Below are positions 25,034 to 37,648 of a stretch of 64,000 nucleotides of DNA, piece by piece; the first letter of the stretch is position 1; each line of letters begins with the position of its first letter. The translations under genes and the position numbers were made by a program. The notes under the pieces are model-generated. The model was not told the DNA's origin and searched no databases. It worked only from the letters and a program-made list of their open reading frames with translations. The stretch lies in NCBI RefSeq assembly GCF_907165205.1, contig NC_058198.1, positions 7,045,001 through 7,109,000 of the forward strand, in the 5' to 3' direction. The DNA comes from Coccinella septempunctata (Eukaryota; Arthropoda; Insecta; Coleoptera; Coccinellidae).

Positions 25034-25903
25034 CAGGCTGTTTTCAAAGGTTTTTGACAGAATTTAGAACTCATCAAAATAAGGCGTTTAAACCAAAAAT
25101 TGTCTATATAAAATATCCAAGATGGCTGAGATACAACCCCTAGAAGTTCGACGAAATTTCATTGAATTTCAAGTACGGGACTGTGGAAGGTTACTCAGGC
25201 ATCGCAAAAACGAAACAAAACATGAACATATGGCTGGACAATGAATGGTTCAGTACCAAGTTCATCGGATTAGATTCATCAGGTCACTTTTGAGAGAATC
25301 ATAATTGTTGTATCGTGCAATTCAGGGTGCAAAAAAAAATGTAGAAAATCGAGGCAGTTTCTTGAAAGTGCTTATTTTAGTTATGTTGAAAAAGTGCTGT
25401 GATGTTTCCCCATTTCATCCCATTTTTACGACGATTGTTGGAATGTTCGAACAAGAAGATTGTGAAGCCCATTGTGAAAAAATTCGTGAATAATTGGATG
25501 AATTTTATTGGTGAGATTTAGAAGTATTATTCTATTTTTTACACCTGTGTCCTAAGTCTCTTCTGTCAGTTGGTATCGCAGTGAGCCATTTCATAAAATC
25601 GTGTAAGTTACTAAAAAATAATGAGAACAATTCGGCAATCCTAAGTTTCCATTTTCATTACCACGTAAATATCGAACGAGCCAATATCCTAAACGAAATC
25701 ACATGGTCGAATCAGGAGATAAGTTTTTTCCCACTGCTTTTCGATAATTCAGCTAACAAACGGTCTAGGGTCGTATAAGGATCTATTGCAGTAATCATTT
25801 TCAATTTTTTTTTCAACGTTTGAAAGTTCTGTATGGGTGATTTTTGGTGAAACGCTTCATTTTGACTAGTTCTACCTTCTGTTGAAGAAAAATCCTCACC
25901 CTG
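25034..25903 (+). mobile_element. MITE-2 copy A
   Basis: An 870-bp element flanked by TA on both sides (25032-25033 and 25904-25905). The left end CAGGCTGTTTTCAAAGG and the right end, read in reverse CAGGGTGAGGATTTTTCTTC, form a short imperfect terminal inverted repeat, with GTAGAACT following inside both ends. The interior matches copies B and C almost throughout. It encodes no transposase I can recognise. TA flanks and the CAGGG terminus suggest a Tc1/mariner-superfamily non-autonomous element. Confidence 0.8.
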
Positions 25904-25905
25904 TA

Positions 25906-27130
25906 TGTATTTTATCTCACGTTCTACGTACTCTTCTACGTTTCACGTATTCTCACCAGATTTCAGAAGAATTTAACTAAGAATCCACGCAACACAAAGA
26001 AAAACTTTGTATAACCCTCACTTCTTCTGAATTTTCAGCCATAAAACCAAAAACTTTGCGTTCTCCATATTCACACCCAAAAAAAATATCCTGCGTCAGT
26101 TACGTGATGATTGACGATGGTGCTTTACACCACTGGCAAAAAATGCTTCAACGGCAAAGGACTTTTAAGAAAAACAATGATTTTATGACATTTTATTATT
26201 TTTTATTAAATGCAGTTCTGCCTAGCAGCAAAACCGCTGTTTCGTTTTCAAGGGCCAACTCTGCATAAAATAACTCAATACCTGAAATTATGGCAAGATA
26301 GATTTGAAAATGACAGCATCGAAATTGAATAAATTCCTTATTAACAGCAACAGAGTGTAGCCAGTGCTTGATAGAACAAAATGGCGAATGCGCCATATAA
26401 AAGTTTGAATTCTTGCAATTGCTATAGAATAAGACTGAAACTTCAAATTAATCCATGTGAAGTCCCTTTCAAACTACAAACATGCCCTGCAGGAATTCCA
26501 AAAATCCATTGTCTGCAGTTAACAAAAAAAAATTCCGATACATCGATTCAATGGCCTGATAAAACCGATCGAATATATTCCGGGCACATCGGTTAGGCAT
26601 TGACAACGAAATAATTGCGTTTTCAGTATCCCGAAGAAGAGGATGAATAAGGCATCTAGCTGAGGAAGGGGGCAATTTCTACGCCAAAGATATATTGCCG
26701 AGACCTACGAGCGCTATTCTGTTATGAAATCTTATTGCAATTAAAGCGTCCCGGTGATATATCACCCGGCCATCCAGAATAAGCCGAAACTCAACCAATT
26801 TATATGTATTAACATAACAGGCAGCACATCGCACGACCCCTGATGAAATTTATAAATTCACGAATGCGAACTTCCTCGTCGATATACAAGCCAGAGAGAC
26901 GGGTTGTTATCAATTGTCATGGGAAATATTCGCACCTGATTCGTGCAAGAACAACAGAAGATGTGGTTGGTATATCTGCTATGATTCATTGGTAGCTATT
27001 TAATTGCTACCCTAAGATGGGGAGGTTTTCATCGGCAGCTATGATCATGCATGCAGGTTCAGGGTGGAATAAAATTTTACCTCCCAATTTAGCTCATTCT
27101 TTCACAACAACCTGAAAATTTTCGTGAATA
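25906..27130. other. No gene recognised
   Basis: Frames of 66-71 codons on both strands overlap at 26056-26675. None has a recognisable domain. Confidence 0.5.
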
Positions 27131-27978
27131 CAGGGTGTTTTCAAAGGTGAGGTTTATTTTTGACAGAAGTCGCTCAACCAAAAATTGTGTATATAAAATA
27201 TCCAAGAAGTTCGACAAAATTTCATTGAACTTCAAGTACGGGACTGTGGAAGGTGCCACGGCATCGGAAAAACGAAACAAAACATAAAAAACATACGGCT
27301 GTACAATGAATGGTTCAGTAGCAAATTCATCGAATTAGATGCATCAGATAACTTTTGAGAGAATCATAATTGTTGTATCGTGCAATTTGGGGTGAAAAAT
27401 ATGTAGAAAATCGAGGCAGTTTCTTGCAAGTTAGTTATGTCGAAAAAGTGCTATGATGTTTCCCCATTTCATCCCATTTTTACGACGATTGTTGGAATGT
27501 TCGAACAGGAAGATTGTGATGCCCATTGTGAAAAAATTCGTGAATAATTTAGACGAATTTTATTGGTGAGATTTTGAAGTATTATTCTATTTTTTACACT
27601 TGTGTCTTCAGTCTCTTCTGTCAGTTGGTACCGAAATGAGCCATTTCATAAAATCGTGTGAGTTACTAAAAAATAATGACAACAATTCGGCAACCCTTAG
27701 TTTCTATTTTCATTACCACGTATTTACGTGCCAATCGAACGAGCCAATATCCAAAACGAAACCACATGGTCGAATCGGAAGATAAGTTTTTTCCTACTGC
27801 TTTGCGATAATTCAGCTAACAAACGGTCTAGGGTCGTATTAGGATTTATTTCAGTAATCATTTTCAATTTTTTTCAACTTTTTCATTTTGAAAGTTTCTG
27901 TATATGTGAAACGCTTCATTTTGAGCAGTTCTACCTTCTCTTTAAAAAAAAAAGCCTCACCTTCAAATACACCCTGTG
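27131..27978 (+). mobile_element. MITE-2 copy B
   Basis: Begins CAGGGTGTTTTCAAAGGTGA after a TA. It ends ACACCCTGTG before a TA at 27979-27980. Reading the right end in reverse gives CACAGGGTGTATTTGAAGGT, so the terminal repeat covers about 20 bp and then GTAGAACT inside both ends. Relative to copy A it lacks a segment near the left end (the GGCTGAGATACAACCCC stretch) and has a small insertion near 27722, which breaks the reading frame that looks open in A and C. Confidence 0.8.
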
Positions 27979-30900
27979 TAACTCCAGTCTTATCTTTTCG
28001 AAAATGAAGCGTATGATCGGAAAATGACCTACAAATACATGGCTGTCCAGTTTTGATCGATAGAAATGAAGGTTGCAGCAGGTTGTTCAGTTAACCAAGG
28101 CCAAGGACTTCTAATCCTTCTCAATCTTCCTTCGAAAAGGAGATGAGTATCCTCTAGAGACTCAAGACAGTATATAGCGCTTAGGAGCTGTTGTTTATTG
28201 ATGCTGTTACCTGGTATTCACTAGCTTTTCGAAATTTCATACCAGCATCTATTTTCTTCATAGTTTGAAATACATATATGGAACATACAATATCACGAAA
28301 GAATCATTCAAAACGTTATTCGATTTCAGTGGTAGTGAAAAGAGGTACCATTTTCAAGGAACGAATGTCATATATTGAGGAGGTGAAAAAAACTGACTTA
28401 TTTGAGCTCTTATATGAAACAAACTTATATGTAGCATATCTTCGATGCCATAGGGTTATTGGTGTCGAAAAAATTCCACCAGCATTCGGTTTTCTCATGA
28501 TTTGCTACATTCGGTGATTCCCCAGTTGATTTTCAGAGGGAAAATTACAAAATTCCAGTACGTACGGAGGCTACGAATGTGGAATTAATTGGATTCAGTT
28601 TGATGACAATCGAGTAGCATTCCAGAATAAGGGCACTCATCTGTCGGAATTCGGTTATGTTATATCCTGTGATCGTGGAGGGCTCATTGCATTGATACTA
28701 ATAGCTTAATCAAGCAGTGAAAGCGCCCACAAGTACAATTTATCGTGAGAAAGCAACACAAACAAAATGTGTCACTATTTTGGTCAAATTTTTCTTGGAA
28801 TTTCGTCTGTGGCGTCTTTTGAAGTCATGAAAGCGTCCTGGACTATATTGAAGGCTAGGTATGGGTACCAGACTACTCCATATACCAGCTTGAAATACCA
28901 GGGTTTGGGTTGCTATTATATTTCACCCAACCTGTATTCATAATGATGAAATTATTTTCAATATTCAACCATACTCTCCACTCTAAATCTGATGATGAAA
29001 TTTGTTTTTATTTCCGCTTCGTTGAATTTGATATATTATCCCATTTTCCGCGATATTAATGATTATGGGATATGATCATTTGGAAATTACAGCCCTCATT
29101 TGGGTGGCTTCAAGTGGACATTCCAGTAAATCTGGGAATTTCATATAGTTGGGTTTTCGTCCCTTATCAGAATCCAATTGAAGGGAAAGCTTGATAACTA
29201 TTATTTATAAATAAAGGTACTCCAGCTGTGAAGTCACATCAGTGGATGGAGCTCCTCCTCGTTATCACCAAATTCTTTTGCACCCCTAACGCTGCCTGGG
29301 TGGTGAAAGCGAGGAAAACAGTGTGGAACAATTGAGATTCAGGGTAGAAAATTATTGTGCAATTTTTCGTTGTCAAAAAGATATTATTGCTAGCGGTTTT
29401 TTTGACCTACTTCTACGTCAGGTAAATTTGAATTACCTTTTTTAAGAGAAATTTAGTTTTCGAATCTTTTTATGCTGGTGTTTTCAATGGTAGGTTTTAG
29501 AGGGTGTAACCTAAGGAAAAAAGATACTGACAGTTTTCCTGGAAATCTATTCATAAAGGAACTTTCATCTGATTTTCATGATATTAGAGATGATGAAAAT
29601 GAGTGGAGCTTTTATACTTAGTGGTAATTCGTCGAAGGTAAATGAGATTATTTGTCCCTTTCCAGTTCAGCCTTGTCCATAAAAGCGGGAAGAGTATCAT
29701 CGCCAGAATTCCCGGAAGAAATGCATTTATTCCAGCGTAGTTATATACTTTACATTTAATTTTCATTTCGTCATTCACTTCTGACCTTTTCCGCGGAAAT
29801 TACATTTTTTTCCGATAACCAAATTCGATTTCTATGTTAATTCGAGTATTTTTTTTTACTCCGAAATAGATATCACGAATTGAGACCAGCAAGAGATCAA
29901 TAGAAATTCGTATTATCGCAAATGTAAATAACACCTGCCGGATCAATAGTATTTTTATGGGGCTCAGGGGCCCAAAGCTAATTTCCTGTTCATTTTTCCA
30001 GCGTGATAACTTCCATTGATTCAATAGGATCCATGATTCATCCGCCATTTTTCGAATGCCCGAAGTATCGGCACATAGATTAGGTAAACAACGGTTATGA
30101 TTACGTATTCCAGTGTTTTTTCGGCTGAAATATCGGAAAATATTATGATACCATTTTTCCCGGCACATAGAAATTGATGATTATACACACCGAATTGAAA
30201 GTATCATAATGTGCAATGAAAAAATTATGGCAGTGGTTTTCGAATCGATACTCTACACTCTCACAGTAGTTCCTTAAGGTCATTTCACATACTATAATTC
30301 TTTCGAATTAATATTGATCATGAGTTCTATAAAACTAAAAGTTTTCAGTATTTTTCATAATTCTGACTTTTTTTTTTCATTTTTCTCATACCCGCACTTC
30401 TTGGTGAAGTAGATAGTGTTATTTTCCATGTTCTTCTGCATTTCTCATGTACTTGCTTACCGTTCTAGCCTAGTTGTACCACTTTCTGCATGACTATTTT
30501 CGTCCAATTGAAGTTTCCTCAAATTCTCTGGCAGTTTCTTCAATATCAGGCCTGTAGATGAAATGAAAATAGGAATGATCTTGATATTTTTCAGCTTCCA
30601 TTGTCTGCTGGATTGTTCCTCGAGATCCATTTAGGATATTGAAAATATTCTTGTGGTTCCTGCCTCCTACTAATGTTTCTTCATAAGTTTTATTAACGCT
30701 AAGAAATCTCATACTAGGAAATCATTTCAGTAGCTAGATGAAGTGACAATTATTCATCAAACCATGAAAATAAGAAAACTTTCTAAAGAAGTTGAAAATT
30801 TGTAATTTCCTAGACCATATAGTCAGAGTCTTTGAAATCGTTATCGTTTTTTAGAATCCACACATCTCGTTGCAAAATTCATGCAGGGTTAAATCTTTCT

Positions 30901-31869
30901 AGGCGCTCGACTCAGAAGGTTCATTATCGGAATTCCCTGCTTACAAAATATGAGGATGCTCATGTTGACTGTACAAATTCGGAATTTTGCCTGGTATACG
31001 GCTATTGAAAGCTGGAAGCCCCTATAATTGTACCATTTCCAGTTCGCGATGCTGAAACTTCTGTATCCTTCTAGATGGAAGATGAAAACGTTCACGATTT
31101 GAAGGGGGAGGGAAACACTAATCCCTGCCACAATCTTAATTAATATTTTTACGAAAGTTTTCATTGAATTTCCAGCCCCCACAATATTTTCCAGCTATGT
31201 TTATTAATCATACGAAATTTGGTACTCAGCAACTTCAATTAAAATGTTTTTAAATGGTTGTCGTGGATTCGAGGAGATTATATCACATTGTGGCTTTCCC
31301 CATTACGCCTTTTGTCAACAATGCCAAAATTCATTTTCAGGCTTGAGAGAGTACGAATTGCTACTCCATCTTCTGGGAGAAGGGTTTTTTTGAGACGCTT
31401 TCCCGAATGGAACAAATTATCTTCGTCACGAAAATCATGAAATCTGATGAAATCAACTGAGGAAAAAATACCCCACGTTCATAATAATTTCCGTAATGGA
31501 ATTTAAGACATGTATTCGTCGATTCTGTCAAGTGGTAACCTCTCGTGGTGATGTTGCATTAATTTAATGGCTAGTTTTCCCTGTTATTAATTTAATTATT
31601 CAGTTATGAAACTCATATTACAAACTGATGTATTTAATGGGCGAAAGTTAGGGAGGACAAGGTGAGCTGATATAATTTAGGTACGTTTTGAAAACTACTC
31701 ATGGACAACAGATGGTCTAGGTGAGTGTCACGTAGATAGTTCGCAATGGAATAAATAGCAATTCACCCTCAGACCATTGCAGTTCACAATAGTCTTCCTC
31801 ACAGCGTAATTTGGGAATTTATAAGACTGATTTTCTGAGGAGAAAATTATACCCAACCAGTAGTGATGA
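27979..31869. other. No gene confirmed
   Basis: Minus-strand frames of 122 codons (29800-30168) and 97 codons (30889-31182) contain hydrophobic stretches that could be membrane segments, and a GTAAGC donor-like string falls inside the second. I considered a receptor-like gene but could not match any family motif or build a spliced model. The rest is featureless. Confidence 0.4.
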
Positions 31870-32015
31870 TTCTTATCCGAACACAAGAAAATCAACTCTT
31901 AAAATGAAGTTGAACGCTGACTGGTGAATATATGACCATTTTGGAAAATAATGACCTCAAGAATCTACTATTGAAATATTAGTAAAAGTCAGATACTCGT
32001 CTCGTCTTATCAAGC
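31870..32015. repeat. MITE-1 fragment
   Basis: Contains CCGAACACAAGA, then AACTCTTAAAATGAAGTTG (compare AACTCTTGAAACTAAGTTG in the copy at 16923), then jumps to a diverged right terminal repeat: CTCAAGAATCTACTATTGAA followed by CAGATACTCGTCTCGTCTTA. So it is an internally deleted, old copy of about 145 bp. Confidence 0.55.
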
Positions 32016-33372
32016 AGAAAATGAAATTGTTTTTGAGTAGTGAAGCTTCGTCTAAGACCAAACTCCCCTCTCTCATATTCACTGCACAAGCCACTGTGAT
32101 CCTTTTCTAGGATTCAGCTTGAAAGCTCATCAATAATAGAAATCCGGATGAATCAATTCATTCCAAATAAATCGGATTTTGCTGATAAATTATTTTTCCG
32201 AGTCAACGGGTTCAGATTGACGAATCCAGCTATAAAAAACAACAAACTAATCCGTTAAAATTACCATTTCGGTTAGAATCAATTCTGTTGCTGTACTATA
32301 GGCACATTTATCAGTTGTTTCTGTTTCGCGTTCAATTTGATAATTAAACTGTCTGTGATGAAACCACTCATTTATTTCCCGACTTTTCGACCACAGTTTC
32401 AGTTATCACGGTTTGTCATATTCATTGCTCGATTTATTGGTACATGTTCATTCCGAATCTCAGTTCGATTGTTGAAAGAGTATCGCAATTGATATAACTC
32501 ACCCAGGATTCAGATTTTCCCTTTTTTTGATGTAATGCATCAATCCATATCTTCAGGAGTGCTCAAGAGCTAGATGTTGAGGAACCAAACCATCAGCCTC
32601 AAAGCAATCTTGTGGCAATGCAAGTTTTAACATCTTCATAGTAGATATTATATAAGTTTTTCTTTAGGAAGGCTTACATACGTAAAAAATTTGCATAAAA
32701 TCAACTTGTTTTTTGCAACTGAATGAACTACAAGAAGGAGCTCCCCCAACACGTTTCGGCAGTATAGATGCGAACAAAAACGCCAAGATATCTCGAATAA
32801 TTAAATCGTCACATGCATCAGAAAGCCGAATTAAGTAGTGAGAACAATTATTAATACGAGACCGCCTGGCTGCATGAACAAAAACCATTGTGTTCATTAC
32901 GTTTCTACCCATTTCCTTCGGCTTTGAATTAATCACAATCATTTTTTCCGTGGTAACTGAATTTGTGAATTCAGGGGCTGAGGTCGTAGTCCGGGGGTTG
33001 TTCGTCATTGTACACCGAGTCTAATTCTTATTAATTGCGTGGCAGTTGAAACACAGAAGGCTGTGGAAAGTGCCGTCGTTTGTTCACGGCGCTTGCCTTG
33101 ATATTCATTTATTATCTGAAAACTGTTTGGCTTACTGGAGAGGTGCTAGCTAGACTTCATAGCAGCATGGAGTGAACTGAGGAACAATTCTGATAGCTCC
33201 TATCGATTTATGTCAATTCCCTTCTACTTTGAACCACCAAAACAACAAATTGCACAGTTTCATGTCATTTGATTAATTTAATCAAGTTTCGAACAGAAGG
33301 AAAATATCTCTACTTGAAGGCAAGTAAGAATTCGAAAGATGAAATATATTTTGGGACACCCAAAATATCAAA
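32016..33372. other. No gene confirmed; one protein-like frame
   Basis: The 114-codon minus-strand frame at 32664-33008 starts at an ATG and is less AT-biased than its surroundings, with INSKPKEMGRNVMNTMVFVH and DACDDLIIRDILAF. I do not recognise it, and no splice sites or promoter support it. See the corresponding finding. Confidence 0.4.
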
Positions 33373-33430
33373 CTGGATGTATTTGAAGATGGGGCTGTTT
33401 TTTCAACAGAAGGTAGAACTGGTCAAAATG

Positions 33431-33657
33431 AATAATGGGTCTTTCTTTGTGTTATTCTTTATTGAAGTTTTCCTAGCTTTCGTTCACAATTCTGAACTTC
33501 TTCAGGGACTAAAAACATATAAAACACCAAAGTCAATGGACATCGTACCTTATGTTATCATATGATACTCACAGGTTAGTCCCTGAAGAAGTTCAGAATT
33601 GTGAACGAAAGCTAGGAAAACTTCAATAAAGAATAACACAAAGAAAGACCCATTATT
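33431..33657. repeat. Perfect 82-bp inverted repeat with 63-bp spacer
   Basis: The left arm 33431-33512 begins AATAATGGGTCTTTC and ends TCAGGGACTAA. The right arm 33576-33657 begins TTAGTCCCTGA and ends GACCCATTATT. I compared the arms base by base and found no mismatch over 82 bp. The spacer is 33513-33575. Such a perfect arm pair implies recent formation, gene-conversion-like correction, or an assembly artefact. Confidence 0.95.
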
Positions 33658-33688
33658 GAATTCTTTTCCCGATATTGAAATCTATTGT
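33433..33688. mobile_element. 256-bp foldback-like insert in MITE-2 copy C
   Basis: The insert is bounded by the direct repeat TCAAAATGAA at 33423-33432 and 33689-33698; the corresponding site in copies A and B has one copy of the related sequence. The insert consists of an 82-bp perfect inverted repeat, its 63-bp spacer and a 31-bp right extension. A 9-10 bp duplication with long perfect arms resembles foldback or Mutator-like non-autonomous elements, but the arms are not symmetrically placed against both boundaries, so a replication template-switch is the main alternative. Confidence 0.55.
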
Positions 33689-34522
33689 TCAAAATGAAGC
33701 GTTTCACCAAAACTCACCTATAAAAAACTTTCAAAATGACAAAGTTGAAAAAAAAATTGAAAATGATCACTGAAATAGATCCTTATACGACCCTAGACCG
33801 TTTGTTAGCTGAATTATCGTAAAGCAGTGGGAAAAACTTATCTCTTGATTCGACTATGTGGTTTCGTTCAGGATATTGGCTCGTTGAATATTTACGTGGC
33901 AATGAAAATGGAAACTTAGGATAACCGAATTGTTCTCATTATTTTTTAGTAACTTACACGATTTTATGAAATGGCTCATTTCGATATCAACTGACAGAAG
34001 AGACTTAGGACACAAGTGCAAAAAAATAGAATAATACTTCAAAATCTCACCATCAAAATTCATCTGAACTATTCACGAATTCTTTCACAATGGGCATCAC
34101 AATCTTCTTGTTCGAACATTCCATAAATCGTCGTAAAAATGGAATGAAATGGGGAAACATCATAGCACTTTTTCAACATAACTAACATAAGCACTTTCAA
34201 GAAACTGCCACGATTTTCTAAATTTTTTTTTCAGCCTAAATTGCACGATACAACAATTATGATTCTCTCAGAAGTGACCTTATGCATCTAATCCGATGAA
34301 CTTGGTACTGAACCATTCATTGTCCAGCCATATGTTTATGTTTTGTCTCGTTCTTGCGACGTCGAAGTCACCTTCCACATTCTCTTATTTGAAATTCAAT
34401 GAAATTTTGTCGAACTTCTAGGGGTTGTATCTCAGCCATCTTGGATATTGTATATAGACAAGATTATGATGAGTTCTACCTTCTGTCAAAAAGAAGCCCC
34501 ACCTTTGATAACACCCTGTGTA

Positions 34523-36372
34523 TCATGTAGGATTCTGAATGAACTGGAGTAAGAAAGCAATTGTTTGGAATCGTATCGAATTATACCTTACATACATGGA
34601 AATATCGGATGGCAGGGCAGTTGAAAAGGTTCTCAGCCCCCATATCCTTTGACCAATCAGACGAAAATGTAATACGGTTCTTTCAAAGAAATCCCTAACG
34701 ATTCAGATCGTTTAGTCCTCTGTTCTCAGCTACTATCTTCGGAAATTTAGGCTGGATTCCGCTACTTTGTGCGATGAATATTTTCGCTCGAATATGTAAC
34801 TCACTTGAAACTGAAATAATAATGTTGGGAATGCACTACAACCCTCGGTGAAACAAGAATTTAAACATTCATAAGAAACCAAACAGATGCTGAACTCTGA
34901 GAGAAATCTAAGTAACGTGTAATACTAATAGGACAAGAAAGTTTTTTTGGTGAGGATATATCTTTGAATCTCTGAACATTTTTCAATTTGAGTTTGGACG
35001 ATAAGAATGGACAAGGAACAAGTGAAAATCCTTCCTAGTTTTTTTCTAAGAATCTAGTGGAGGCAACTGGTTAGAATTTGTTCAAATTGACAAATGAAAG
35101 GTGGAAAATCATATTCTCAAAATTGGAATATTTTGTCCTACGTCCGGAATAGTGAATCAATATTCTGGGGGTCCCTCTGCGGTACGTAATTTCTTCAGGA
35201 ACTCAATTTAAGATGCGACAAATGTGACAAAAACGCTGCCTCATAGGGTAATAGGGTATACCAATTAATGGGGATATTTATGTGCGCCTCATCGTTCAAG
35301 TGAACGGCTGAAGAGGTTCTCTATTGCATTTGAGGCGACAAGAAATCCCTATTTAGCTGCATTTCACGGAATATCCAGCGCTGTATGTTTATTAATGAAG
35401 TTAGAATATGTAGGCACAAGGACTAATTTATTCCGATACTAGGCAGCTGATTACAGTTCTTGTTGTAGAAAGGTGATAAACAAAGCGGCAACTTCGCGCA
35501 GAGCGAAGCTATAATGATACTCAGGGCGGTTTTGCAAGATCAAGCAAACGTTTTATCAAAGCAAACAAACTATTCACCATGAACTTTGATTATTGAATAG
35601 ATGGAGTGGAATAATCCCGAATTTGAGGCAAAAGTGCTTGAAGGGTCTATATATACCTCGGAGCCGGTTACTTCAGAGGTTAAGGAGAGTTGTCACGTAG
35701 ATAACTTTCTAGTTTCTCCATCACAGCAGTAAATGGAAGATGACGTAAGGAGAATGAACCCAATAAACTATTGACTCCACAGGATGGGAAGTTTATCGTT
35801 TGGACACTCAGATCCGTGAATAGGATGATCTACCATTCTAAATTGATTCAGATGTGATGCCAAACAGTTTTTGTTTTTCAACAATACTCATTGGCTTTAT
35901 TTTTCTGTCATCTTTCACCAGAAATCACCCAATGGAACACACTCGTTTCTTGTTTTATAATATAGACGAAACGCCAAGAGTTTGAAATTTGGTTGTCAGT
36001 GTCTCTCAGGTGTTTCCAAAATCTCTCTTAAATTTTCAACCCTAAGATAAATCAGTGAAAAAGACAACAGCAAGGGTTGGTTTCAAATTGAGTATCTTCA
36101 ATTATCCTCATGTTGTGAAGAATTATCTGATTCCAACCAAAGCAATGATCACAAGATATCAAAAAATTTCATATCTTGAAAACATTCACTTATTATAGAC
36201 TTGATGTCTGATCTTTGATCCTTCGTGAAAACCATTTTATATTTGTAAAATGTATTGTGAATTACAGAATACCGGACACTGATATAGTTAAGTCGATGCG
36301 CCGACCCAGATAACGTCTACTCTCTGAGAGCGCACATAACAGAAAAAAAGTCTATTCAATTTCAATATTTTC
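34523..36372. other. No gene recognised
   Basis: No frame above the track minimum occurs for nearly 2 kb and no element ends were seen. Confidence 0.55.
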
Positions 36373-37648
36373 GAAAATAGTTACAGCAAATCCTTGTACC
36401 AATCCTTCGATGAACTCATTTTCGAAGTTTATTCAACTCGAATGAAAAAATCACGAAAATTCACGAAACTCTGGTGATGATTGAAAAGACAAAAGCTTAT
36501 TCGTAAAAATATTCACCTCCTCTGAAAAGAACACGAAGCGAAACTGAAGTGGAATATTATATGGAGAATTGTATGAGTGGGGTTTGTCGAAGGAATGTTT
36601 TCATTATCTATCATTCTTCACATGAGAATCCGAGAACATTCTGGAAAACTCTTCAAGAGGCTAATAAATCCAAACATATCTATATTTTTGAATAAAAACA
36701 TTGATTTTTGGTTATTTTTATTTCGTTACTGAGTTTCAAAACAGGAATTATGCACAACGAGGAAAAGACTACGAAACTGAATCAGAAAAAAATTCATCAG
36801 AGAGAGCATCTTATATGATGAGTCTGAAGATTAAAACATACGAAATTCAAGAAGATAAGATTGAAGATATTGAATTTCACCGTGAGTTGTGAGCACTATA
36901 TCGATTGAAAATAAATCGAAAATATTGAAATTGAATAGACTATATTAAAGCGTTCTAACTTAAATGATGATATATTAGAGTAGGAATCGAAATACTTACA
37001 TCAAATCCTTGTACCAATCATTCGATAAACTCATTTTTAAGGCTTATTTATTTCAAATGAAAAAGTCAAGAATATTCACAAAACACTGATGATTAGTGAA
37101 AAGGCACAGGCTCATTTGTAGAAATATCCACCTCGTCTGGAGAACGCACGAAACACAACTGAAGATGAATTAGAAAGTAGACGTTATATCGAGTTGAATG
37201 GTAGGGTTGAGGTATTTCAGGGAAACGTAATCATTATCTATCAAATTTTACCTGAGACTTCGAGAAAATTCTAGATAACGCTTATATTTCAGGAAATATC
37301 TATATTCTTGGATGAATTTATAGGTTTTTGCTATTTCAATTCCATCTCTGATTTTGAATGCATGAAGCAAGTTTGAAGGGAAAAAAAATTACTAAACTGA
37401 ATTGAAAGAAAAAATTCATCATAAAGAGCATCCTATATGATGAGAGTAATGATTGAAATATTATAACCTTCAAGAATATTAAATAAAAAATATCGATCTT
37501 CACCTCAAGTTGCGATCATTATGAGTAGAAATAATTGTTTAAAAATATTGGAATTGTATATATTTCAGCCACGCATTGAAAAAACGATAATGTATTGAAG
37601 TAGGCATCGAAATAGTTACAGCAAATCCTTGTACCAATCTGAAGTCTC
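36373..37648. repeat. Tandem repeat, period 615-620 bp, two units and the start of a third
   Basis: The anchor string CAAATCCTTGTACCAATC/A recurs at 36387, 37002 and 37622. Between anchors the two long units align along their length (for example CATTATCTATCATTCTTC versus CATTATCTATCAAATTTT, and CATCTTATATGATGAGTCTG versus CATCCTATATGATGAGAGTA), but with many substitutions and indels. So this is an old duplication. A 63-codon plus frame in unit one (36701-36892) is destroyed in unit two, which argues against it being a conserved exon. Confidence 0.8.

Larger units (their letters stand above)
33373..34520 (-). mobile_element. MITE-2 copy C, inverted, carrying a nested insert
   Basis: In reverse orientation to copies A and B. 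The right end in plus coordinates is CACCCTGTG followed by TA (34521-34522). The far end at 33373 starts CTGGATGTATTTGAAGATGG and includes CAGAAGGTAGAACT. The interior is broken between 33433 and 33688 by sequence absent from A and B. Removing that segment and one copy of the flanking TCAAAATGAA restores collinearity with the other copies, at about 880 bp. Confidence 0.8.

Noticed and set aside
29800..31182. Hydrophobic minus frames that might be chemoreceptor exons
   Set aside because: No odorant or gustatory receptor signature could be found, and splice sites do not join the frames sensibly.
33269..33565. 98-codon plus frame
   Set aside because: It runs from unique DNA through a MITE terminal repeat into the inverted-repeat insert, so it is a chance fusion.
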